Origin: Clostridia bacterium
Lineage (GTDB): Bacteria; Bacillota; Clostridia; Oscillospirales; Acutalibacteraceae
Length of the DNA: 64,000 bases
NCBI GenBank assembly: GCA_017513525.1
Contig: JAFXFC010000004.1
Coordinates: forward strand, 19,769-83,768
Direction of reading: 5' to 3'
The notes under the pieces were generated by a model, which saw nothing but the letters and a program-made list of their open reading frames with translations, had not been told where the DNA came from and did not search any database. Every line of letters starts with the position of its first letter. Position 1 is the stretch's first letter. A program made the translations under genes and the position numbers. Of this stretch, positions 1 to 7,206 are shown piece after piece.

Positions 1-1
1 A

Positions 2-223
2 AAATCTGCACTTGAAAAAAAGACAGGCGCCAGAGGACTTCGTGCAATTATGGAAAAGGTTCTTTTACCCATAATGTATACCGCTCCCTCAGACCCGTCT
101 ATTGAAAAGATAACCGTAACAGCTGAATGTGTAAAAGACGGTGAGATGCCGATTATAGAAAGAAACCCCGCAAGACTTGCCCCCAAAGACGGCACAGGTA
201 CATTTAAACCTACAATTGCATAA
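2..223 (+). CDS. clpX: ATP-dependent Clp protease ATP-binding subunit ClpX, C-terminal end (partial)
   Basis: The first 73 codons visible, starting outside the window, read through to a TAA stop at 221-223. The segment KKTGARGLRAIMEKVLLPIM is the C-terminal AAA+ small-domain signature of ClpX, including the GARGLR sensor-2 arginine region. ClpX is the hexameric unfoldase that feeds substrates to ClpP in the cytoplasm. Only the small domain and a 30-residue tail are present, so ATPase motifs and the zinc-binding domain cannot be checked. A strong terminator follows 10 bp after the stop, so this is the last gene of its transcript. Confidence 0.9.
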   Translation, partial: KSALEKKTGARGLRAIMEKVLLPIMYTAPSDPSIEKITVTAECVKDGEMPIIERNPARLAPKDGTGTFKPTIA

Positions 224-232
224 ACAGCAAAA

Positions 233-266
233 AAACTCTCTCGAAAAAAATCGGGAGAGTTTATTT
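233..266 (+). terminator. Rho-independent terminator after clpX
   Basis: A 12-bp stem (233-244 with 251-262, one G-U pair) with a 6-base A-rich loop is followed by a T-rich tract. It lies just after the clpX stop and just before the convergent GNAT stop. The left arm is also preceded by an A tract, so it may act on both strands. Confidence 0.85.
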
Positions 267-267
267 T

Positions 268-852
268 TTATTCGCAAAGCATGTAATAATTATTTATTTT
301 TTCTAATTTATAATATTCGTGCTTCACTGTTCTGAAGCCGAGTTTTTCATAGAAGCCTACATTATCGGGATTCTGAGTTTCAAGACCTATCTTATATCCG
401 TTTGAAAGCATATCCTCAATACCCATTTTCAACAATTTCGTTGCAATTCCCTTGCCCTGATGCTCTGGAGAAACAAAAACGGGGGATACGATATAAGTTT
501 TTTCATCAAAAATATCCTTATTATCAAGGTGGGAATACGCCAACAAAGTTTTAATGGTAAGCGGAAAATAAAGCACGAGAAAAACCCAATTTGGACACAT
601 TAAAAACTGCCACATGGTGTAGTCATAATGTGCTTCACGGAGAATACAAAGTCCTCTTTCCTCTTCGTCAAAATAAAAGATATCCTTTTTTCTTGAAGAA
701 TTGAGTCTTAACAGCAGAAAATGATATATAAATCTTTTTCTTATTTTCTCATTTTTACACGCATAGCAGTAAACAGGGTCATTAATATAAGCCTCTGCCG
801 CCATTTTCGCATAATATTTAAGAGTTTTTCTGCTGACTTCATTCTTTGCCAT
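268..852 (-). CDS. GNAT-family N-acetyltransferase
   Basis: 194-residue protein with the GNAT acetyl-CoA-binding motif A around residues 125-145 (VSPEHQGKGIATKLL; the QGKGIA loop at 132-137 binds the pyrophosphate of acetyl-CoA) and motif B at 164-173 (NVGFYEKLGF). The N-terminal 110 residues resemble acetyltransferases in which a hydrophobic stretch (WQFLMCPNWVFLVLYFP) precedes the core. The start is supported by a GGAGGG ribosome site 7 nt upstream. It is monocistronic, convergent with clpX. The acyl acceptor cannot be told from sequence; small amines, antibiotics or protein N-termini are all possible. Confidence 0.85.
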   Translation of the reverse strand: MAKNEVSRKTLKYYAKMAAEAYINDPVYCYACKNEKIRKRFIYHFLLLRLNSSRKKDIFYFDEEERGLCILREAHYDYTMWQFLMCPNWVFLVLYFPLTIKTLLAYSHLDNKDIFDEKTYIVSPVFVSPEHQGKGIATKLLKMGIEDMLSNGYKIGLETQNPDNVGFYEKLGFRTVKHEYYKLEKINNYYMLCE

Positions 853-907
853 AATGTCCCTCCGAAAGTTTATATATATATTTTATCATAATATACATAA
901 TAAATCA

Positions 908-933
908 ACCGCCCTTTCAGACGAAAGAGCGGT
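908..933 (-). terminator. Terminator hairpin after the serpin gene
   Basis: An 11-bp stem (908-918 with 923-933, one G-U pair) closes a 4-nt loop. It sits 9 bp downstream of the serpin stop. The trailing T tract on the minus strand is weak. Confidence 0.65.
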
Positions 934-941
934 CTTTACTT

Positions 942-2522
942 TTACGGGTTATTTACAACACCTGCAAAAAGGGTGACATCATAATCAAGTGTTACAGCGA
1001 AGGCAAAAGGACGGTTTACGATAAAATCGACAGTTTCATCAGGCGGTGCAGGAGCACCTGCTTCCATCATTACGGTATATGCCGCAGCAGAGACCCCCTC
1101 CTCGTCTATTTTAACTCTTACTCCGTGTTCTACCTTGTCAAGGAATATACCTGCAGCTTCTGTTGCAAGCGGAGAGAAATCTGCCTTTGCGGCATCCAAA
1201 CAATCGGTAATACCGAGATTTTTAAGTCCTTCCGTAAGGTCCTTTGTTTCCGTAACATCAAACTTGGGAACAGACATATTTACTTGCAGAAATTTAGAAT
1301 TTTTATAATTATACAGTTCTGTACTATTTAAAGAAATAAGCTTTTGTACTTCAGAATCTGAGAATATTTCATCAGCATCAACCCCTTCATCGGGAAGAAT
1401 GAACCACATATGACCGCCGATATCCAACGGAAGAGCAATTGCGGCAAATTTATCTCCCCAATAATACTGCATCGTTGTATGCCCATTCATAAATTCAATA
1501 TTCAATTCTCCACTCGGAGAATTAAATATTCCGTCTTTTGTAAGTTTGGGCGAAAATTCATTATTCCATTTTGAATTATATAAAAGCGTAGATGCAATTG
1601 TCAGTACCGTTTGGGGACTCATTTTTATTTCGGGAGATAAAAGACCGCCAGTCTGTTCATTTATCCAGTTATTAAGCATCTCATTATAGCTGTCACTTCC
1701 CATAGTGCCCGAATATACGGAAGCAAAATATTTTTCTGCTAAAGTGGTTATTGTGCTCTTTTTATACTTTACAAAATCGTCAAGCCATAAAGAATTTGCA
1801 AGTATGCTTTTCATCACACCGTCATCACGGTAATTTCTCTGCCATATTTTATTTGCCTGTGTGCGAAGAGAGCCTATTGAATCAGCACCCATAAGTGAAA
1901 GTATCTGAGCTCTGGACTTTCCGTCAACGGTTTCTGCTAGCAAACAAAGTGCCATATAGATATTAAGAGGGGATAAAGTTTTATTCTCGTCCTCATCACC
2001 TGTAAGAAATTCCTCCATAAGCGAAACGGAAAAAGTCTTGATATTATCCGTTTCAACATCAATACTCCTCAGTTTCCTCAAATCATCATTCCATTCATTA
2101 AAAGTTCCCATCATTCTATCAGAGTATTCAGGATTTTCACCCATTAAAGGATATTTCGCAAGGACAGGATATTCTGCTTTTACAAGATTCATGGGCTTTG
2201 CTTCTACCCTGACGGGATTTGTATACTCATTTGTAACGGGAGCCTCTTCCGTGGTGTTTTCCGCTATAACAGAGGTAGTGGTTTCTTCACGGGATGTTGT
2301 ATCTGCAAAATCAGTCACAACCTCGTGGTTACCTGAAAATATCGAAAGCTCCATATTGTCGGCTATAAAGCCCAGTGCTATCACAATTATAAATGCTGCT
2401 GCAAGAGAGGCTATTATGGGCAGAACAGGTCTTTTTTTCTTCTTAAAAGTAAATGCGTCTGCTTCGGTTATAAGTTCATCGTTTATCTTTGTAATTGAGT
2501 CGAACAAATTCTCACTGTTCAT
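942..2522 (-). CDS. Membrane-anchored serpin with an anti-sigma-like N-terminal segment
   Basis: 526 residues. Residues 1-31 form a charged cytoplasmic segment ending in KKKKR. Residues 33-53 are a single hydrophobic helix, 60-105 a Thr/Glu/Val-rich linker, and about 150-526 a complete serpin fold. The hinge EEGVSAAAYT (474-483) has the small residues needed for strand insertion, so it should be an inhibitory serpin. The serpin signature FIVNRPFAFAV lies at 500-510. Counting from hinge Gly476 as P15 puts the scissile bond near Ala490-Pro491. The short N-terminus plus basic stop-transfer and helix is like the proteins encoded beside many clostridial ECF sigma factors. The ATG overlaps the sigma-factor stop by 4 bp (ATGA), which implies coupled translation. 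The serpin domain would lie outside the membrane. Confidence 0.9.
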   Translation of the reverse strand: MNSENLFDSITKINDELITEADAFTFKKKKRPVLPIIASLAAAFIIVIALGFIADNMELSIFSGNHEVVTDFADTTSREETTTSVIAENTTEEAPVTNEYTNPVRVEAKPMNLVKAEYPVLAKYPLMGENPEYSDRMMGTFNEWNDDLRKLRSIDVETDNIKTFSVSLMEEFLTGDEDENKTLSPLNIYMALCLLAETVDGKSRAQILSLMGADSIGSLRTQANKIWQRNYRDDGVMKSILANSLWLDDFVKYKKSTITTLAEKYFASVYSGTMGSDSYNEMLNNWINEQTGGLLSPEIKMSPQTVLTIASTLLYNSKWNNEFSPKLTKDGIFNSPSGELNIEFMNGHTTMQYYWGDKFAAIALPLDIGGHMWFILPDEGVDADEIFSDSEVQKLISLNSTELYNYKNSKFLQVNMSVPKFDVTETKDLTEGLKNLGITDCLDAAKADFSPLATEAAGIFLDKVEHGVRVKIDEEGVSAAAYTVMMEAGAPAPPDETVDFIVNRPFAFAVTLDYDVTLFAGVVNNP

Positions 2523-3076
2523 ACTGTTACTCCTTTCCGTTCAAGTTCTTTTTTCAGCTGTTTTCTCAAAGAAAACAGCAAAGAGGAAAGCTTTGAGGGG
2601 GCAACACCCATTTTTTCTGCAAGGTCTTTTACACTCTCACCGTACCAGTAGCGTTTTATAAAAACCGCTCTGTTGTCAGGGGATAATGTTTTAAGCCATA
2701 CGGATATTATTTCCGAGAGCAGTTTGCCGTCATACTCATTTTCAACACTTGTATTGTCGGGCAGACACTCCTCAAGCTCGGACAGTAAAACATAAATTCC
2801 GCAATCTCTCTTTTCCGCCTTATTATATCTGTAACGGCTCAGAGCGGAATTTCTTGTAATCCGTCCGATGTACGCCTTAAAGCTCAAAGGCCTTTCGGGC
2901 GGTATGGAATTCCAGAGCTTCAGATATGTATCATTTACACATTCCTCGGCATCTTCATTTTTTTCCATGATATTAAAAGCAATAAAATGTATGAACTCCC
3001 CGTATTTATTCTGAGTTTCATTTATTGCTTTTTCATCACGGGCAAAAAACAAATTTATTATTTTTACATCATCCAT
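2519..3076 (-). CDS. ECF-type RNA polymerase sigma factor
   Basis: 185 residues from the chosen ATG, which has GAGGAGGG 6 nt upstream. An in-frame GTG five codons earlier lies inside that ribosome site and is less likely. Region 2 is seen as ECVNDTYLKLWNSIPPER (DNA melting and -10 recognition, about residues 45-62), followed by FKAYIGRITRNSALSRYR. Region 4 is SPDNRAVFIKRYWYGESVKD plus an HTH (LAEKMGVAPSKLSSLLFSLR) near the C-terminus. It probably directs transcription of its own operon and other targets. Its stop overlaps the serpin start, making the serpin the candidate partner that senses the signal. No separate classical anti-sigma gene is adjacent. Confidence 0.9.
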   Translation of the reverse strand: MDDVKIINLFFARDEKAINETQNKYGEFIHFIAFNIMEKNEDAEECVNDTYLKLWNSIPPERPLSFKAYIGRITRNSALSRYRYNKAEKRDCGIYVLLSELEECLPDNTSVENEYDGKLLSEIISVWLKTLSPDNRAVFIKRYWYGESVKDLAEKMGVAPSKLSSLLFSLRKQLKKELERKGVTV

Positions 3077-3131
3077 ACTATCCCTCCTCACTCATACAGA
3101 CGCATTTTAAGGTAAAATATTTATTAAAAAA

Positions 3132-3160
3132 GAAAAAACGTTCAAAACGAACGTTTTTTC
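3132..3160 (-). terminator. Terminator of the small glycine-rich protein gene
   Basis: A stem of at least 11 bp (AAAAAACGTTC at 3133-3143 with 3149-3159) has a 5-nt loop. The arms provide an A tract and a T tract on either side, so it can work in both directions. Confidence 0.8.
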
Positions 3161-3192
3161 TTTAATACAGATCTGTGTTAATATAAAGATTA

Positions 3193-3396
3193 TTATGCTT
3201 CTACTTCGCCTTCGCCTTCGCCTGCAGCAGCATTATCATCGCCGTTAAAAAGGTTCATAAATTTTGTAGCATATTCGATGATCATATCCAATAACATTCG
3301 AAGCATCTCTACAAACCCACCGACTGAAGCAAGAGTACCATCCATAGATCCTGCGCTACCTATACCGCCGAAACCGCCTAAACCGCCGATATTCAT
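3193..3396 (-). CDS. Small glycine-rich protein with amphipathic helix and acidic tail
   Basis: 67 residues, family not recognised. Residues 1-25 are Gly-rich (GGLGGFGGIG), 27-50 form a hydrophobic amphipathic helix (MLRMLLDMIIEYATKFMNLF), and the tail is acidic (GDDNAAAGEGEGEVEA). There is no signal peptide or Cys. The start has GAGGTG 7 nt upstream, a TTGAAA-17-TAATAT promoter (3443-3471) and its own terminator, so it is a real single-gene transcript. It could be a small membrane-active or secreted peptide; the gly-rich leader and helix recall some class II bacteriocins, but no processing site (double-glycine leader with adjacent transporter) is evident. Function unknown. Confidence 0.7.
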   Translation of the reverse strand: MNIGGLGGFGGIGSAGSMDGTLASVGGFVEMLRMLLDMIIEYATKFMNLFNGDDNAAAGEGEGEVEA

Positions 3397-3442
3397 TCAT
3401 TTTCACCTCGCATACTAAATTTCGTTATATAAACGCATATTT

Positions 3443-3471
3443 ATATTATCATAAAAACCAACCTTTTTCAA
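3443..3471 (-). promoter_or_regulatory. Promoter of the 67-residue protein
   Basis: On the minus strand, TTGAAA (3466-3471) and TAATAT (3443-3448) are separated by 17 bp, with about 46 bp to the start codon. Confidence 0.65.
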
Positions 3472-3541
3472 TACTTTGGCATCTTTTTTTTTCGTAATAT
3501 TTCACAATGATAAAAACGCGCATTTGACGATTATTCACAAC

Positions 3542-3573
3542 AAAAAAAGAAAACCGACGAAAACCGTCGGTTC
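3542..3573 (-). terminator. Terminator of the 59-residue protein gene
   Basis: An 8-bp stem AACCGACG (3552-3559 with 3565-3572) is followed on the minus strand by a T-rich run (3542-3550). Confidence 0.75.
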
Positions 3574-3630
3574 TTAGCATATGCTTTTCTTTTAATCAAT
3601 GTAATAAAAATGAATTCGGATTATATTGCT

Positions 3631-3810
3631 TTAGAAAAGTTCAGCAATATAATTGAAAATATCTTCAAAAACAGCAATAACGCTTAAAAGCATATTTTTA
3701 AGCTCATTAACAAAATTAATAACCTTTTCAGACTCTTTCTGATTTAAGTCTTCAAGCCAACCGCCTTCATAAATTTCATCCATTGTGCCGTCGGGGATAT
3801 TATCGTACAT
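3631..3810 (-). CDS. Small acidic protein, 59 residues, unknown function
   Basis: Reading from the ATG at 3810 to the TAA at 3631 gives a 59-residue product beginning MYDNIPDGTMDEIYEGGW and ending in an aromatic hydrophobic helix (MLLSVIAVFEDIFNYIAELF). It has no Cys and no signal peptide. AAAGGAG lies 9 nt upstream of the ATG. There is a plausible promoter at 3863-3891 and a dedicated terminator at 3542-3573. The hydrophobic, aromatic C-terminal helix is similar in style to that of the neighbouring 67-residue protein and to the tail of the secreted protein at 60914-61399. I do not recognise a family; membrane association of the helix is inference. Confidence 0.7.
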   Translation of the reverse strand: MYDNIPDGTMDEIYEGGWLEDLNQKESEKVINFVNELKNMLLSVIAVFEDIFNYIAELF

Positions 3811-3862
3811 TGTTCATTACTCCTTTCCTACTATTACACAAAGTATAATATCTTGTATACTA

Positions 3863-3891
3863 ATAATAACATCAAGAATGTTCCAATGCAA
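3863..3891 (-). promoter_or_regulatory. Probable promoter of the 59-residue protein
   Basis: On the minus strand, TTGCAT (3886-3891) and TATTAT (3863-3868) have a 17-bp spacer. A second pairing, TTGATG with a later TATTAT, is possible at 19 bp spacing. Confidence 0.5.
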
Positions 3892-3997
3892 GTAATTTTT
3901 AAATGTATTTGAAAGATTAACACAAATGTCACAATTTTATCACATTTTTGGAGAATGCCCAATATACAATGCTTTTACAAACTTTACGGAGAATTTT

Positions 3998-4618
3998 ATG
4001 GAAATATTATATGAAAACAAGGAAATAGTTGTGTGCATTAAGCCATCGGGACTGCCCTCACAGGAAGAAAAGGGCGATAATATGATAACAAGGCTTAAAG
4101 AACAGACCAAAGCTTCGAAAATTTATCCCGTACACCGCCTTGATACCGTAACATCAGGTGTTATGGTTTACTGTAAAACTAAAAAAGCGGCAGCATTTCT
4201 TACAAAAGAAATCACAGAAAACCGTTTTCACAAGGAATATCTCGCGTTGGTTCACGGCACACCGACTCCTTCTGAAGGAATTATGGAGGACCTTCTTTTT
4301 AAGGACTCAAAGAAGAACAAATCCTTTGTTGTAAAAAGGGAGAGAAAGGGAGTAAAAAAAGCGTCCCTCGAATATAAAGTTCTTGAAACAAAAGGAGAGC
4401 TTTCTTTAGTTAAAATAAAACTTCACACGGGAAGAACTCATCAGATAAGAGTGCAGTTTTCCTCAAGGAGGCATCCCGTCTACGGCGACGGAAAATACGG
4501 TGCCTCGGATAATATTCCTTTTATAGCACTTTTTTCAAGCTCTCTCACTTTCAAAGAACCCGAAAGCGGCAAGGATATGACCTTCAGCGCACCGCTTCCC
4601 GACTGGAATTTCTTTTAA
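3998..4618 (+). CDS. RluA-family RNA pseudouridine synthase
   Basis: 206 residues from the ATG at 3998, preceded by CGGAG 7 nt upstream. The reading frame is open a further 24 codons upstream, but that stretch has no ribosome site and no family similarity. The RluA catalytic motif HRLDTVTSG is at residues 46-54 with the nucleophilic Asp49. The conserved C-terminal block LHTGRTHQIRVQFSSRRHPV follows (about residues 150-168). It isomerises specific uridines in rRNA or tRNA in the cytoplasm. No S4 domain is present, so it is a short single-domain member; the target position is not predictable. Its stop overlaps the convergent U32 gene stop by 4 bp. Confidence 0.9.
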   Translation: MEILYENKEIVVCIKPSGLPSQEEKGDNMITRLKEQTKASKIYPVHRLDTVTSGVMVYCKTKKAAAFLTKEITENRFHKEYLALVHGTPTPSEGIMEDLLFKDSKKNKSFVVKRERKGVKKASLEYKVLETKGELSLVKIKLHTGRTHQIRVQFSSRRHPVYGDGKYGASDNIPFIALFSSSLTFKEPESGKDMTFSAPLPDWNFF

Positions 4619-6654
4619 TATATTTCTCTTTCATAAAGTCCTGCAGTCTTTCTGCCTGCAAGGGCTTTTTTGCTTTTAAGAGTATTTATTATACGAAGCA
4701 CATCTTCGGGAGTTTCCGTTGTAAATTCGAGAGTCAGAAAATCAACATCGGGAATATTTTTATCGCCTGCATATAAAGGCACGGTATTATACAACACGGA
4801 AAACTGACGGTTTTCGCATAAAACAGTAAAGCTTTCACCCATTCTGTCTGTAAGTATTCCTCTGCCCTTACATTCACCGCAGCCTTTTTCACTCTGAAGA
4901 GGACAACATCTGAAATGCATGAGCGGTAAAAAGCCGTAGGCTATTATACCTTTTTTACAGTGAGTTTTTATATTCTTAAGCTCTTTAAATGAAATTTCGG
5001 GAGAAAGAGTTATATCAGTAACTCCCAGTTCATAATAGCTTTCGGCGGCATCGGAATTTATGATATTAAGAAGTGACCCGCCGAGAATTTTCATTCCTGC
5101 TTTTTTTGCGAGTGCCACAGCACCGATATTATCACAATAGGCGTATTTCACACCGAAGGAAGAAAGCTTATTAATATCTTCAAGTATTTTTTCCTCATTT
5201 AAGGGATAAATAAGAGACGGAAGCTTTGCACAAATACAATTTTTATGTTTTTCTATAATTTCTATGCTTCCGAGCAGCTCCTTTACGGGAAGAATTATTT
5301 TATCTGCATTAATATTATCGGGAACACAAGAGGCATACTTAAAGCTGAGCCTTAAAGCAGGTGTATCGGAGCCTGAATTGAAAACAGGAGTTTTCTTAAA
5401 AGGTACATATGAATAAGGCTCTTTTTCGCTTCTCTTACGCGTAAGTTCTTCAATAGCTTCCCGTCTCATTGCATTTATATCAGAAGCTCGAAGCATTAGT
5501 CCGTCATCAAGTGTACATTTTATTTCTTCTGCATAATAAAAAGTGGAGCCGAGCTTTCCGAGAGATTTTTTTACACTCTCCGAACTTAAGGGCGCTTTTA
5601 TTGCCTTTTCGGGAATTTCACCCGAAACCTCGACAGTATAAATGCCGTCGGAAATTTTAAGTCTTGCTCTTTCATTTTCGCGGAGAATAAATTCCATTGA
5701 AATTTCTATAAGCGGATTTTCGTTTCTCACGGTATTTGCAATAGGTGTAAGAACATCCGAGGCGGATAAAACATCCTCCTTGGTTCTGTAGCCGAACATG
5801 GAAAGATCTCTTTTTCCTATGGCATAGCCCTTAGTAAAACCGCTTCTCGAAAAAACACTCTGAAGAAGTGATATATCAGGCGTGTCCCCTTTTACTGCAT
5901 TTTTATATGCCGTGACCGCCGCCGCAACATATTCGGGACGCTTCATTCTGCCCTCTATCTTAAAAGAAGTGACACCTGCAGCTATGAGTTCATCTGTCAT
6001 ATCCGCAAGGCACATATCCTTAAGCGAAAGCACATATTCTCTTTTTCCGTACTTAAAATTAAGTCTGCACGGCTGTGCGCAAAGACCTCTGTTTCCGCTT
6101 CTCGCACCGATAAAGGAACTCATATAACACATTCCCGATGCACTCATACAGTGAGCACCGTGAACAAAGACCTCAATTTCAACATTGACGGCTTCGGTTA
6201 TTTCTTTTATTTCTTTAATGCTGAGCTCTCTTGCGAGAACTATTCTCGAAAAACCGAGCTCTTCAAGCAGCTTTGCACCTGCGATATTATGCACCGCTAA
6301 CTGAGTTGAGGCATGAAGAGGTATATCGGGACAACACTTTTTCACTCTTGAAAGTGCACCCATATCCTGAAGTATAACCGCATCTGCACCGCTTTTTGCA
6401 ATAAGAGCCAGAGTTTTCTGAAATTCCTCGGCTTCACTGTCTTTTATAAGGGTATTAAGCGTTATATATGCCTTTACTCCCCTTTCATGGCAATAACGCA
6501 CTGCACCGATGAAAGCTTCATCAGTGAAATTTTCTGCGTTTCGCCTTGCATTAAAAGAAGAAGCACCGAAGTAAACGGCATCTGCGCCGCTTCTCACGGC
6601 AGAGAGAAGCTGTTCATTCCCTCCGACAGGGGCAAGAATTTCGATTTTTTTCAT
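4615..6654 (-). CDS. U32 family peptidase-like protein (RlhA/TrhP superfamily) with DUF3656-type insert
   Basis: 679 residues from the ATG at 6654 (CGGAG 8 nt upstream; an in-frame start 13 codons earlier lacks a site). The N-terminal TIM-barrel-like domain starts MKKIEILAPVGGNEQ. The U32 signature EVFVHGAHCMSASGMCYMS is at 161-179, followed by RSGNRGLCAQPCR, giving Cys169, 176, 192 and 196. A second domain near the C-terminus has HFRCCPLQSEKGCGECKGRG, another Cys cluster. Length and domain order are like E. coli RlhA (YdcP), which hydroxylates 23S rRNA C2501, rather than the shorter TrhP. The Cys residues could bind Fe-S. RNA hydroxylation is the likely role; true proteolysis is less likely. 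Confidence 0.85.
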   Translation of the reverse strand: MKKIEILAPVGGNEQLLSAVRSGADAVYFGASSFNARRNAENFTDEAFIGAVRYCHERGVKAYITLNTLIKDSEAEEFQKTLALIAKSGADAVILQDMGALSRVKKCCPDIPLHASTQLAVHNIAGAKLLEELGFSRIVLARELSIKEIKEITEAVNVEIEVFVHGAHCMSASGMCYMSSFIGARSGNRGLCAQPCRLNFKYGKREYVLSLKDMCLADMTDELIAAGVTSFKIEGRMKRPEYVAAAVTAYKNAVKGDTPDISLLQSVFSRSGFTKGYAIGKRDLSMFGYRTKEDVLSASDVLTPIANTVRNENPLIEISMEFILRENERARLKISDGIYTVEVSGEIPEKAIKAPLSSESVKKSLGKLGSTFYYAEEIKCTLDDGLMLRASDINAMRREAIEELTRKRSEKEPYSYVPFKKTPVFNSGSDTPALRLSFKYASCVPDNINADKIILPVKELLGSIEIIEKHKNCICAKLPSLIYPLNEEKILEDINKLSSFGVKYAYCDNIGAVALAKKAGMKILGGSLLNIINSDAAESYYELGVTDITLSPEISFKELKNIKTHCKKGIIAYGFLPLMHFRCCPLQSEKGCGECKGRGILTDRMGESFTVLCENRQFSVLYNTVPLYAGDKNIPDVDFLTLEFTTETPEDVLRIINTLKSKKALAGRKTAGLYEREIY

Positions 6655-6726
6655 AATAAACTCCGACAGTAAAATTATTATATATTCTAACATAAAATAA
6701 TGCTTATTTCAACGAAATATTAGCTA

Positions 6727-6754
6727 TTGACTTGCGGTAAAATTCGTGTATAAT
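6727..6754 (+). promoter_or_regulatory. Promoter of the fur-znu operon
   Basis: TTGACT (6727-6732), 16-bp spacer, TATAAT (6749-6754). The palindromic operator begins at the next base. Confidence 0.85.
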
Positions 6755-6777
6755 AATTTGAGAGTAATTCTCAAATT
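6755..6777 (+). promoter_or_regulatory. Palindromic operator for the Fur-family regulator
   Basis: This is a perfect 9-5-9 inverted repeat (AATTTGAGA, 5-nt centre, TCTCAAATT). Its core can be read as a 7-1-7 box, TGAGAGT-A-ATTCTCA, the layout used by Fur, Zur and PerR. It overlaps the transcription start region, so binding should block the operon. Autoregulation is inferred. Confidence 0.8.
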
Positions 6778-6789
6778 GGAGATGATACC

Positions 6790-7206
6790 TTGGCTACATA
6801 TAAAACACAACAGAAGGAAATGCTCCTTGATTTTCTGAAAAAGCATCCCGATACTCCTTTTTCAGTTGAGGAATTATCAGATGAACTGGCAAGCTCTTCC
6901 CCATCGGCACCGGGTAAAAGCACCGTTTACCGTCTTATCGGTCAGCTTGTTGATAACGGTACCGTAAAGAGATTTGTTAAGGGAAATTCAAGGCAGTTTT
7001 TATATCAGATAGCAGGCGGCGAGGAATGTCGCCACCACCTGCATCTTAAATGCACAGAATGCGGAAAGCTTCTTCACATGGGACATGAGCTCAGTGAAAA
7101 GGTTTTATCAAATATTTTAGGTGAAAGTGATTTTACCGTAAAGGTTGACAGCACAACACTTTTCGGCTGCTGTAAGGACTGTAAATTAAAAGGAGAAACA
7201 TTATGA
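6790..7206 (+). CDS. Fur-family metalloregulator, probably Zur-like
   Basis: 138 residues from a TTG start with GGAGATGA 5 nt upstream; the nearby ATG is out of frame. The winged-helix domain occupies about residues 1-75, with recognition helix SAPGKSTVYRLIGQLVDNG. The dimerisation/metal domain carries HHLHLKCTECGKLLHMGH and CCKDCK, giving two CxxC pairs (Cys88/91 and Cys128/131) for the structural zinc, plus His82, 83, 85, 97 and 99 as sensor-site candidates. It heads a four-gene operon with a metal ABC importer and overlaps the next gene by 4 bp, so it most likely represses it when zinc (or another divalent metal) is sufficient. Confidence 0.9.
   Translation: MATYKTQQKEMLLDFLKKHPDTPFSVEELSDELASSSPSAPGKSTVYRLIGQLVDNGTVKRFVKGNSRQFLYQIAGGEECRHHLHLKCTECGKLLHMGHELSEKVLSNILGESDFTVKVDSTTLFGCCKDCKLKGETL

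Noticed and set aside
2038..2661. A 207-codon frame on the plus strand overlapping the serpin and sigma genes.
   Set aside because: It is antisense to two well-recognised genes, with hydrophobic low-information sequence and no ribosome site.
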